This document shows, piece by piece, positions 46,601 through 60,411 of a stretch of DNA of 64,000 nucleotides; the first letter of the stretch is position 1; the number at the start of each line of letters is the position of its first letter. Made by a program: the position numbers and the translations under genes. This DNA comes from Panagrolaimus kolymaensis. Taxonomy: Eukaryota; Nematoda; Chromadorea; Rhabditida; Panagrolaimidae. The notes beneath the pieces are model-generated. The model made no database searches. It saw only the letters and a list, made by a program, of their open reading frames with translations, and was not told the origin of the DNA. Where the stretch lies: the NCBI GenBank assembly GCA_028622995.1, contig JAJQJQ010000002.1:3534001-3598000 (forward strand). Reading direction: 5' to 3'.

Positions 46601-47922
46601 TTTATAACGGTTGTATTTTACTTTAATTTTTTGTTAAACTATGTTTCTAAACAACAAACATTTTTTTTTTCAAAGTTTTTGTAAACCATTTGTTCGAAAA
46701 TCCAAGAAAATGAGTTATACGTTTTTAAAAAACAAAACAAAGAAAAGCACAAACTTAAATGTTCACCGCGCGGAAATTTTGCATTGACTAAATCTTTTTT
46801 TATATCAAAAATGTAAGGGTGTTAGGTAACAAAGATTCATTACCTTCGATATTTGATAACTGCGCGGGAGGAGGTGCTTCTTCCGATTTATTTTCTAGCA
46901 ATTTTTTCCATTTTTCTTTGACTTCATTGGCAGCAATTTTTACATCTAAAATTACCATAAGTAGTAAAATGCATCTATTTTTGTTTCTTTTTATTTTCCT
47001 ACGTTTATGGCGTAGAATTTTAAAAAAGCGGAAGACTTTTTGCATCCCTTTCAATATCTTCAAAGCATTCTTCGAGAGAAAAAAAAATGCAAAAAAAGAC
47101 ATTTCCGGATGCAAAAAAAAAAGTTGCAAAAGAAAAACAATTAAAAATTCGCTACGTCCTTACTTTTGTCATGATGTTTTCTCAATTGATTAACACATTT
47201 GCCTATTGGAATATCAGAATTTGACAGAATTTTCTTCGAAAGTTCTAAAAATCTTTAGATTAATGGATGTGCTAATAGAATGAATGATACCTGCATGCCA
47301 GCATTGGGCCAAAAGTGAGCAAAGACGTCTTGGATCTTGATCATTTTGAGCACTTTCAAGCCATTTTTGCATTTGTTTAAGTCCTTCAACAGTTGAAATT
47401 CTTTTAATTGCCTCATTTTGACTTGGTGTCATAACACCCCTATAAACATTCATTTATTTCTAATGCAATAAAAAAAACTTTAGTAATTGCATAAAACTAC
47501 TGGCATGTATGTTTGTCTTCAATTACGAAGAAAAAGCGGGGTATCCAAAAAAGTATTTTAGTTCCTTCTTCAACCATTTCTGGCTTTTTTCTTCTAAAAA
47601 ATAGAATTTAAAAGAAAACTAACAAATATTTTTCACAAAAACTGCTTCCATCTGATTTTCGTTTAGACGATCCTTTATGTTTAATTCTTTCTTGGTTGTT
47701 TACTGGTTCAGATGAAGCTTCATCCTCTGCTTCGGGTTGTAAACCCATTGCTTCCAAAGTTTCGTTGGAAGGTAAACGCTGCATATTTTCTTGTTTTACA
47801 TCTTTTTTCAATTCCAAGGCATTGTCATTCGTAACATCATTGCTCGTTGATGCATCAACATAAGGCGTTTCATTATCATATTCAGGAGACATCATGTTTT
47901 GCATTGAAACAGCCGCAGTCAT
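43698..47922 (-). CDS. PPP1R10: PNUTS/PPP1R10-like PP1 nuclear targeting subunit with CCCH finger and RS tail
   Basis: Twelve exons in phase: 47922-47624, 47439-47291, 47244-47164, 46945-46844, 46427-46317, 45939-45841, 45792-45665, 45615-45420, 45366-44320, 44274-44217, 44143-43985 and 43938-43698, about 889 residues (human PNUTS 940). Domains: acidic N-terminus; TFIIS N-terminal domain at about 105-215 (GLKQMQKWLESAQ, IPIGKCVNQLRKHH, AANEVKEKWKKLLE); a PP1-docking RVxF-type motif KRRIHFADD near 362; acidic and Pro-rich middle; a CCCH zinc finger near 741-760 (C-x7-C-x5-C-x3-H, CRFFLRNNCTYGNNCHFLH); then a Gly/Arg patch and an Arg-Ser-rich tail. PNUTS brings PP1 to Pol II and SPT5 to slow polymerase for termination. 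The junction of the first two exons is the least certain (donor at 47623). A 5' UTR intron probably precedes the start. Confidence 0.85.
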
Positions 47923-49142
47923 TTCCTAAAAACATCGAATGTTTTAAATGCCTTTTTTGTTGAGTTAAATTTTAATACTTACAAGTAAATTGTTGAATTA
48001 AAAATTTACCACTATTACTTTAGTGGTATTCACCGGCTTTCTTCCTTTTCGTAATAAAATTTTCTTTTATCAGCGGATAACAAAATTATCTATTCGACGC
48101 CGTTACGCGGCAAGCTAAAATACACTTTTTTTTATTATGCATTTGTTATTATTTATTAACGTGAAAAAAAATCTTCAACAATTCAAGGTTTTTTTAAAAA
48201 TAACGATTAGAAAAGCCATTTTTCAAGATGGTAAAAAATAAGAGAGCATCGAACTTTTTTTGTTTATAAAAAAATTCCACCAAAAAAAAATTAATTAAAT
48301 CGCAGCGACTAGCGTTCTCATCTTACAGTCGGTAGACTTCTATATAGCTAACTAAAATAAGTAGAGAAAAACAAAATTTAGTGCCATTGTGTCAAAAACA
48401 TTCTCAATATTGTCCCACAATGTCTCAAACATAAAGTTTTTTTCTCATTTCACGCTTTAATTCCAGAGAGCAGATAAGCAAGCATGTGCCGGCTGGCCAT
48501 TAGTTGGATTAGATTTTTTTAAAAGATTTTAAAATCAAATTAAAAGAAATTCTTTAAATTTTTAAACTCTTCTTATAAAACCTTTAGGAAATAATGTTTC
48601 ATTTTTTGACCCGTGTTAGCATGTTAAAAGGCTGTAACTACTCGATCATTAGTGTTTACGATTGAGTGCATCTCAAAAAAAAGAAGGAAAAGTAACTCTA
48701 ATGCTTGCATCTTGTATGAGTTATGGCAAATTCGCTTACGTCTAAATTTTTTTTCAATTCAAAAAGGGCATTTAGAAAGTATGTAAAAAAAGGAAAAAGA
48801 CCAGCTACCGGTCGATGCTAAAAATGCCTTCCATCATGAAGACTCCCTTGCCGCTCACTTTTCTAAACTTCGTATTCCATTCCCTCAAAAAAAATTGTTG
48901 CCACTCTATTTGGTCCACTGAGTTTGTATTCATCCTTTTTGGGAGTATCTAAGCCTTATGGTTATTCTAAATCTCTTTTTTTATTGCAAATAAAAACTAA
49001 CGAAAAATAGTAGCGTTTAAGCGTGTTTTTATTTTCGCTAATAAATAAATACTCAAGTATTTTTGGAAAGCGTATCAATTTGTTTTATTTTAATACTTTT
49101 AGGCTTAAAGAATTTTGATGATTCAAAATGACTACAAAATAA
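47923..49142. other. Divergent spacer PNUTS / Cys-loop channel
   Basis: About 1.2 kb with both promoters. On the minus strand a GTAAGT donor at about 47982 and a TTTTTAG at 47926-47932 just before the PNUTS ATG suggest a 5' UTR intron. On the plus strand TACTTTTAG at 49094-49102 is a likely spliced-leader acceptor for the channel gene. Confidence 0.45.
49128..49142 (+). promoter_or_regulatory. Four-codon upstream ORF abutting the channel start codon
   Basis: ATG ACT ACA AAA TAA ends exactly one base before the channel ATG at 49143 (TAAATG). It lies between the probable trans-splice acceptor at 49102 and the main start, so it should be in the mature mRNA and could limit translation or force reinitiation. 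Confidence 0.45.
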
Positions 49143-51338
<2,196 letters not shown>

Positions 51339-51986
51339 TAAACAACAACGAACAAAGACATATTAATCAAAATTATATATATATAAAGTTTAATTTTAAT
51401 AATAAAAACAAACTAACCATTGATATCACACTTGTTGGAAAATATAAAAAAATGGATAGCCTTAAAAAACTTAATTATAATATCATCAACAATAAATATA
51501 TATAAAAATACAAAAGTTCACGAACGAGACAGATACACGAAACTCGGGTCTTTTTGTTGTGGAAATTATCTTGTATCAAGCGCGTTGATTTTAACACCAT
51601 TTTAATGGTTACTTTTTTCACTTTTGTAAGTTAATGACAAAAAGGTTTTGGTGACGACTAAAAACTATAAACTTGGGCTAAAACCGATTTCAGTTTAAAA
51701 AAATAAGGATATTATATTATTTTGTTGATATGAAAAATGCTTGCCTTTTAATGCTTTAACTGTTTCGTTTATTTCATATCTTTAAATTCTGAATGAAAAC
51801 TTGCAACAAAAAAAGATCAAAATTTCAGTCGATAAATAAAGAAACACTTTGCTTTCGTTGTTTTGGTTAAAACACATATGAAATAGAATGTTTTCGTTTT
51901 AGGAACTAACATCTGCATGAATTATGAAAAAAAAACGTTTCAAATTTGTTTTTACCTTTTTTTGTAGTGGTTAGCTTCACTTAAAA
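51339..51986 (+). other. Spacer between channel gene and CHID1
   Basis: The 648 bp hold the channel 3' UTR and the CHID1 upstream region. TTTTTTTGTAG at 51957-51967 is a likely spliced-leader acceptor about 20 bp before the CHID1 ATG. Confidence 0.5.
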
Positions 51987-53491
51987 ATGCAAAATTTATT
52001 TCACTTTAGTTTATTAATTTTTTGTATAATCATTCTTTCACATGCAACATTATCTCCAGATGGTGGAAATAAAAAGAAAGAAAAACAGAAACCTTTAAAA
52101 GAGAAGAAGGTAGAAGCCCCTCAAAAAATTGAAAGATTTGTAAAAGATGTAAGTCTTTGATGATATTTCAGATCTTTTAATTAGCTGCTTATTATTAATT
52201 AGGATGTTGCAAAGGAAGAATTGCTTAATAGCAAAGATGGGCTTGAAAACTCAGATAGATTATTCACCGAAGGAATAACTTTGGCATATGTTACTCCAGT
52301 AAGGCTTTATCATGGATGTTTAAAGGAAGCTTTATGAATATTATTTTTTTAGTGGAACAACCATGGTTATGATGTTGCAAAGCTTGCGGCTAAAAAATTC
52401 ACACATATTTCGCCTGTTTGGTTTCAAATTAATGAAGCCTCTGATGAAAGTTCACCTTGTGAAATAGCGGGAGCACACGACCTTGATCATGGTAATTTAT
52501 TGACACCTTTTCTTTTTTCATATGTATATACATAGTTTCTTTAAGGTTGGCTTGAAGAAATTAGAACTAACAATCCTGATATTCAAATTGTTCCACGCTT
52601 CTTATTCGAAAAATGGGATACACAATTTGAAAGTTTTTTAACTAATGAAGAACACAGTTTTCGATGTGGTCAAGCTCTTGTCGAATTTTTACAAAGGAAT
52701 GAATTAAATGGAGCTGTTATTGAAATTTGGCTTCAAGTTATGATTCGTACACGTGGACAAGGCAAGCCATACTTATTAGAAGTTATTCAAAGTTGGTACA
52801 AGCTTTTCAAAAAAGCTAGATTAACTTTTATTTTACCTTTGACAAGTCCACTTGATGCAAAGTAAGATTGAATTATAAAGGATTTCAACGTAAACTTGTT
52901 AATTTTTTAGGCTGAATGAAATTGGTGTAATTGATCGCCAAACTTTAACAGAATTGATGGAACACATCGATTATCTAAGTTTGATGACTTATGATTATCC
53001 AAGTGAAACGTGCGTTAATATGTTTTTTTCCTCATCGTATTTCAATTTATTACCTTTTAGACCTGCTGGAGTTGGACCTCTTCATTGGATTGAAAGCAAC
53101 CTCAATTATGTTTTACAAACTACCCAAGGTGAACATGCTTCCAAGGTACTTATTGGTATAAACTTTTATGGTTATATTTACAAGCCATCTGCAACTCCAG
53201 CCCTTGCTCATGAATTTGTTAAGCTTCTCAAAAATCCTCAAATGAATTTAGAATGGGATAATTCTGCAAAAGAACATTGCATTCGTGAAGGGTATAAGCT
53301 TTAGATCTTTCTTTCAGTGTTTGACAAATTTTATGCCATGATTACTCATTTATTTCAGATCAAACGTTCGCGCATATTTACCAACCAAACGTTCAATCGA
53401 AGAAAGATTAGCTTTAGCAAGAAGATTAAATATGGGAGTTTCATTGTGGGAGATCGGACAAGGGTTAGATGATTTTATGACTGTATTGTAA
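51987..53491 (+). CDS. CHID1: Chitinase domain-containing protein 1 (CHID1/SI-CLP), GH18-like
   Basis: Seven exons in phase: 51987-52148, 52203-52298, 52353-52491, 52546-52861, 52911-53009, 53061-53291 and 53359-53491, 391 residues (human CHID1: 393). Signal peptide MQNLFHFSLLIFCIIILSHA, then a Lys/Glu-rich spacer. The GH18 TIM barrel follows: [80 protein letters not shown] and GVSLWEIGQGLDDFM. In place of the chitinase DxxDxDxE the barrel has GAVIEIW, as in CHID1, which binds saccharides and is not a classical chitinase. Secreted or lysosomal. Confidence 0.94.
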
Positions 53492-56400
53492 TGATTTTTT
53501 GTTTTTATTTGCGGGTATTTATTTTTGCCATTTTTATTTTTTGAAAATGGAAGGAGTAATAAAATTATACATACTTAATGTTTGGGTAAATGCAAAACGA
53601 TAAAAATGTGCCGTTGAAGATGAGGTTAAAATGCCGGCGCCATTGTTGCAAAATTTTGACTCAGAAAAAAAAATCTGAATGGAGGAGACAGCCATATTGT
53701 TTGTTTTTGGAGTCGCCAATTTGGATACCATCGAAAGAAGAAAAAAAAATACATAAAAAAGGAACGTTTATGCATTTAAAGGTTTTACCGGTGTCAATAG
53801 GATGGATGTTTGGATGCTTTTCATTCAAAAAATAATTCCCTGAATGAATGGGGATGAATGAATTGCTTGCGCATACATTGAATATTGCCCGAAAACGATT
53901 GCGAACATGGATGGGGTTTGCTTATCTTCTTCTTTCTTTATTTTTTCTTCTTACACAACACAATAAAACCATATTCAAATGCAAATCAAATGTTTTTGCT
54001 CTTTATTTCTTTTTCTATCATTTATTTATTTTTTACAAAACTGAGAGTCATTTTTTTGGTGAAAAAAAAGAAGAGATGTATGAAAAGGGCAACAAAACAA
54101 AATCTTATGTTTTTGGATTTGAAAGATTTTTTTGTCAGTTAAAAAAATGATGATGAAGATCAGACAACAACGGAAATATTTACGGCGTTTTTCTTTGCGC
54201 ATTGTTGATCTCAATTTTGAAATCTTGCGGAATAAGCTATATCATATGACCATTGCAGTAGCAATATTGTGCTTAAAAAACGAGATATCTCATGAATTTC
54301 TTCGACCTTCGATCTCGAAAAGTAAATTTGTTTTATTAAAAAAACCACTTTCTTTGGATTTATTCAACCTTTTTATTATCCGCCCCATATTCCCTTAATA
54401 CCATTTTCCTTTTTTTCACGCTACTTTTATCCCACTTCTATTAAAAGCAAATTAATTTCAAGAAGGCTTTAAAAAAAGAAAAACAGTAAACTATCAAATC
54501 GATTTTACCTGATCATTATTGCGAAATGTAAAGTTTAACATTTTTTATTATGTATTTTTAAGCCCTTGTGATGTCTTATATTTTTGCTTCTTCGGTTAGC
54601 ATCATCATCTTTTCTGTCTTTATTTTTAATAATAGATGCCGAATTTTATTTTTTATATTTTGTTTTCTTTATACCTTTTTCCCTTGCATTTTTTTACAAT
54701 GGAATGATCAAGGAAATCGCTTGCACTCCCTTTTTTCTGCTTACTATGATTTTTGCTTGATTGCCGAAAATGGCGCTGGTAATAAAAAAAAGGAAATCAT
54801 CACTGTTTCTCGAAAGAAAAAAAAGGAACATAAAGGCCGCGCTTAGTAAAGGCCGAATTTTGTATATGTGCGCACACGGAGAAGGAATATGAGTCAAGCC
54901 GCCGTGTTTAGGAAAAGCTTTTTTTGCTAAAAACCCTCAAAATATTTTCTTTCTTTCTAACGATCATTGAGGATGGATGTTTTGAGGAAAAGCCGAAAAA
55001 AGTGCTTTTTTTCTGCTGCTTCATACATCGTAATACATACATGCTACTAAACGTTTATGTTGTTTTGTGAGCCTCAAAAGGTGAGCCGAATCCAAGCAAG
55101 CATTAGTTTTCTTTCTCACAAATGTATCGCTTGTTTTTAAACATCTATAAAAAGAAGCAAAACAACAAAGAAAGAAATAAAAAAATAGCTAGATTACGGT
55201 CTTTTTATTTTTGCGCACTTGAAAAGATTGGGTAAAGACAACCAATAACTATTACAATAAGTTAGCAACTAAGCCAAACAAAAAACTAAGAAGTATTATT
55301 TTGATTTTTAAAAAAAACTAGGATACTTTTAGTTGTCCACAAATACAGAATTTAAAAATTTCTATTTTTTAAAAGAAATGTTTACGCTATTTTTTAGTTT
55401 TGCATAGATCAATAATTTTTTAGCCTTTTTTTATCGGTCTTCTATAATTTTTATCCAGTAAACAGTTTTCAGAGCAAAGTCCAAAATATTTTTAAAGTCA
55501 TGAAAATCATGCTCCTGTAATCAAGAAAATCATAAAACACATATCCTTTTTCAACCCCCATTTTTAATAGCATCAAAAAAGGAAAGAAAAATGGAATGTT
55601 AAGAAATAAGAGTTTATCTTTTTGAGTCTCATTTTATTTTCTTCTCAATAAAGGATCAAAGCAATGTTGTTTGTCATTAATATGGTTCATGCATACTTTA
55701 AAAAAGGGCAAAAAAGCTTTCCTGATAAGGAATATGACTCTAAAACACGACGATGTGTGAGAGTCTCATGCTCGATCAATATTATCCCTTATTTTATTTT
55801 TTTCTTTTATTTATCGCACAAATCTTTAAAAAAAAGTTTTATTTGCTTCAAAATATTTCGAAATATTTTTTTTACTGCTTGTTTCTAAAAAAGGCCAATT
55901 CCTTGATGATAAAAAAATCATTCTTTTCCTCCTCTTTAGTAACCCCCATCTCTGATGCATGAAAGCTTATTTGGTTGCTTTCTTTCCTGCTTCACGAAAT
56001 ACATACAGCCGTCATCATCATCAAGAAGCTGTCTTGTTGGGATTAGTCATCAAGTTTTTTTTGACGGAAAGCAAGGAATAGAAGGAGCGCAAAAATGCGG
56101 ATCGGTCGTTTTTTTTCCAATGATGAATGAATGGATCGAAAAGCAAAGCGATGAATCGGACGACGACGAGAAACAAGAAGCTTGGCAAATCATGGAACGC
56201 GAGAGAGAGAAAAAAATAAAATGAGGAAAAATACCAGCAACAAGCCTCCACCACAATTGCACTATCCAAAAACAATATCGCGCCTCATCACCTTTCGTTT
56301 ATTTTTTTTCTTTCATTCCCATATATTTCTCGCTGATAGATTACGGTAACGAAATCAAAGGCCAAATCATAGTCTCTCTAATTTTTTGTTCAGAATAAAG

Positions 56401-59400
56401 TGAAAATTTTTTAAAGCTATTTTTGTTGCGATTTATGCAAAGCAATTTTACACAAAATAAAAATATGGAAAGAAATAGGAAGAGGAGAACAAAATCATGC
56501 ATGGACAAAGCTTCTTTGTTTCCAATGGCGCCGAAGTAATTCCTTCATTTTTTGACACCTGCAATCGCCATTCCATCCGTGTTTAACCTTTTCCTTTATT
56601 TTTCATTTTGAGATTCGTATGTCCTCATGAGCTCAAAAAATTTTTGGTCTTTAATGTCCTCTCACATTTTTATTTTTTATTATAATTAAGTCCCTTATTT
56701 TCCTCAAAGTGGATCATTGTCACCCCATTTTTTAAGCTTCCGTCAGATCCCGTCTCTCTTTCTCTTCTCATTTTCTCGCTCTAAACATAAAAGGATATTT
56801 GCATAATCGTTTTTTTAAAATAGAGCAGTCATCCTTTTTTCTATTTTTTCTCTCATCCTAAATAGTCCCTTCCATCCATCCATCCACTTTGTGCCCTCAA
56901 GATGGATAAGCAGCATTTTCTTGCGTGGGGTTAGTTATTTGGTTGGTGGTTTGCCATCGTCGGATTACTTTCGTCCTTTCAAGTGGCTTTCGCCTCTATC
57001 ATCATCACCCAAAAAAGGAAAGAACTAAATGCAGTTTTTAGCCTCAAAAAATATATGCTTTTTTCTTGTTCAATTTTCCACGCTTTTGACTCTTTACTAT
57101 AGATTTTTTTTTCTCATGTATTTGAACCAAACAGGTTTGTTTGGTTGTGGAAAAAGTTTTCCCTTTCTAAAAATCACTACTAAAAATTCAAAAGGATTAT
57201 GCAATCATTTTTTTTCTTCTTCCCTTTTTTGTCATTGAACAACTAATTTTTATATCCTTTTTTTCTGCAACAAAAAATTCACTTTCTTCTTTTATGTCTT
57301 CTAAAAAATTTCTTACAAGCACTTTTTTGTTGCCTCAGAAAAATCAAAAAAAAGATTGTTCGCTTTTTTCCTTTTAGCCTTATAAACGAAGAAAAAGACA
57401 GAGGAGAGATACTTGGGCTTTCAAGGCCATTCAGGATTTACACCATCAGCAACCAATCGCGTCTAATAAATACAGCAGAGACGCATGGAGCTGCAAGGAA
57501 CACACGCTTACATTTTTTTTCATTCATTTAAGATGATGGAGAAGAGAAAAAAAAGTGAAAATTGACAAATCGTAGCAAAATAACAAAACTTTATCTGTCT
57601 GAGTGAATCGGGCGGCCTTTTAGAGAGATCAATTCAAGGACAAATTTTACTTTTGATTTAAAACTAAAATTTTCAAAAACAAAAATGACAAAATATTTGT
57701 TTGGAAGATTTTGAAAACAAAGTTCAAGGATTTGAAAATTTAAATTTGGATTGTTTATTCTCTCTCATGGCAGGATTTTAGAAGTTAAAGGGCCATAGCT
57801 ATTTGCAGCCTTTTTGAAATTTCGTTTACGGGAGCTGAACTTTGCGAATGCCAAGCGCGTGTTTGAATTTAACGTGTCTTTTACTGTAGTTGCACGTAGC
57901 TTCAAATTGCCGGTTGGCGAAGTATGAATTCAGCTCCCGTAAAACGAAATTTTGAAAAAGGCATCAAATAGCTATGTTCCTTTAATTATCATTTTTTAAA
58001 TCTAAAATTATTTTTCTGAATTTTTGTTTATCCGCTGCTGAGCTTTGATTTGTGTTATTTTTTTTTCTTTTTGCCTGAAACCATTTCAAACTTGTATTTT
58101 TATAATATTTTTTTTGTTGTTAAAAATGATGGTTATATTTTTTTTGCATAACAACATCCCCCCTTGAGACGACAAACAAGAAGAAGAAGACACACGCAAC
58201 AACAAAAAAAAACGAAGAAGAAGAATCCCATCCGATTGCGCAACACGTTTTGGATTCGCTTTTCACTTTCACTTCTTTTTCCTTTCATTTTTTCTTCTAA
58301 AAAAATTATCGTTTTGTGTCGTCTGATCTCCTCTTCCTTCCTTATTTTTTTGTCCCAATCATCATCTACTTTTTGCTTGCGCCATTAACGTTGCGACCGG
58401 TTTCACCCTCATTTTTTTTTGCTACTGTTGTAGCAGTATTAGCGTAGACTTCTTCGAAAGCTGATGATTCCTTCGAGGACATACATTGTTTAATAAAGAT
58501 TTCTTTTTATTAGAATATTACTAAGCGTTCATAGTTTAATATAAATATTTTTATTATTTTTCTAAAGCTTAAAGGGAATGAAAACAATTATTAGAAAAAC
58601 AAAATCATTTAAGGGAAAAAGGTGATCTAATTTTCATGTGTTTTTTCTCTCGATGAAATTGTTTAAGAATTGGTTTCTACATATTTTGAAATTCACGTAT
58701 TTTTTTTGATCACTCATTGAAGAAAATTGAATTTTCCAATGAATCGCGGGATCAAATGTGTGTGTGATTGCCCAGAGGAAAAAATATATAGAAATGAGAG
58801 ATACCACTGAAGACCGAGAGCGAGAGTGTTGATATTATTTGAGATTCTAATAAGAAGAAAGAGATGGATGAAGATGGATGCACGAACCGGTTCCATGGGT
58901 GCTTTTTTAGGCCTTAACGTCTTGAGAGCATTCCTTTATTATTTTTTTTACCCTTAAAGGCGGCTCTACTATTCCTTATGCGCAAATATATCGTGAGCTT
59001 TCCACTCCACGCCCTTGTTGGTTGCAATCATGGTTTTGCCAGTCAAACAACAACCAGCCAGCCGGCTGACTTTGTAATCGGAATTGGAAGAAGAAGGAGA
59101 AAGAAGAAGGAAAGATGGCTCATTCGATTACGCAAGACAAGGATCGGCCGCCAAAAATCACTTTCACTTTTCCTCTTTCCCACTTTTTTTTCTTCATCGC
59201 TTTTTTTAACCTGCAAAATTTGAGAGAATCAAGTAAATCATCATCATAAATGGATAGGTAGGATACGGTATATTCAAGATGGATTTAGGATTTGCTTTTA
59301 TTTAATTTTATTTTTGGCCTCAAAAGAATAAATTCCTTTATTTATATAAATATTTTTTTATTTAGATAATGGATATATTTCTTTCGTGTTTATTTTTTGT

Positions 59401-60411
59401 TAAAAACTATAAATGTGCAAATTGAAACCAAAAAGCCTATGTTTGGGTCCACGATTTGAGGAAAGCTCTGGATTGTTTATAAGCGCGTCAACTTCTTTTT
59501 TATTTTATTTTTTTGCATTTGCCTTCCCTTTTTTCTGGACAGCACATCTCTTTTTTGGCTTGTCTGCCTGTCAGTTGTCCACACTTCTTTTATTTCCTCC
59601 GGGTTTAAGTCCTTAACTCAAATCCCAACAAGGGATTTGCTGAATCCCGGGATTTTTTTAATTCTTTGGGTTTTGACTTAACTTTTTTTTTGCTGCTCCG
59701 CCTTTTATATTTCTTTCTTTTCTTATTTCTTTTTTGTGTTTTCTTAAGCCAAAATAAAGCGCAAGGAGTGTTGTGATATTATCTTTTGGGCCAGAAAGAA
59801 CAACACAAATTCTGGGGGCCTAGGCTCTGCTTGTTTGCGTTCCGCTGCTTTGCAAAAAATAAAAATGAGAGTGAAAAAAGGGCGGAGTCGGACACGCGGC
59901 GCCGATTTGGGTCTTCGTCGGCTTGATCCATCCAGAGTGAGGGTGAGGAGAAAGGGTGAAGCCCCCGGCTGGCTCGAATAGAGACTGATGCTGCTACTAC
60001 TACTCTCGTGGTGCGCTCATATTTTTTTTATTCTGTTCTTCTCTACGATTTTAGCCCTCTCTGATTGGACACAAAATTAGAGAAACGAAATAAAATAAAA
60101 CGGTGATTTTGAACAACATAGCTTTATCGTATCTCATTTTTTTTGTTTTTTACTTTTATTATTTTATTTCTTTCGGTAATATTGTTACGCGTCGAGTATT
60201 GCCGCAATTAAAATTATTAAAAAAACAAAGTTAATTCACCATTCTTATTATTATGAGTTTATTAATTTATTTATCTTTCATTTACTTTATTTTTTTATTA
60301 TTTATTTTTATAGACTACCGGGTTCACATTCACCGATTCTTCAACCTTTTTTATAAACACGACTTTATTTGTTGTCGTTGTTTTTCTTTTCTATCTCTCG
60401 TCATCCGGAGA
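53492..60411. other. Gene-poor 6.9-kb region upstream of the DVE-1/SATB homologue
   Basis: No coding exon with family resemblance is seen on either strand. The stretch is dominated by T- and A-runs with CATC repeats (56872-56887) and small GA tracts, and it holds one TTAA-flanked inverted-repeat element. It probably contains the promoter, regulatory sequence and perhaps 5' exons of the next gene. Open frames listed by length alone are Phe/Ser/Lys-rich and appear on both strands at the same places, which marks them as noise. Confidence 0.55.
57785..57985. mobile_element. TTAA-flanked inverted-repeat element (piggyBac-like MITE candidate)
   Basis: A 193-bp body (57789-57981) lies between two TTAA tetranucleotides (57785-57788 and 57982-57985). 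Its ends are inverted repeats of about 55 bp with several mismatches: from the left AGGGCCATAGCTATTTG, from the right AGGAACATAGCTATTTG, and further in both share the motif TACGGGAGCTGAA. The duplicated TTAA is the signature of piggyBac-type insertion. No coding capacity. Mismatches between the arms suggest an older insertion. Confidence 0.75.

Noticed and set aside
56872..56887. CATC tetranucleotide repeat
   Set aside because: A short microsatellite of four units without further structure.
53848..59616. Several open frames of 60-100 codons on both strands between 53.8 and 59.6 kb
   Set aside because: They are Phe/Lys/Ser-rich products of T- and A-runs, overlap on opposite strands, lack splice context and resemble no family.
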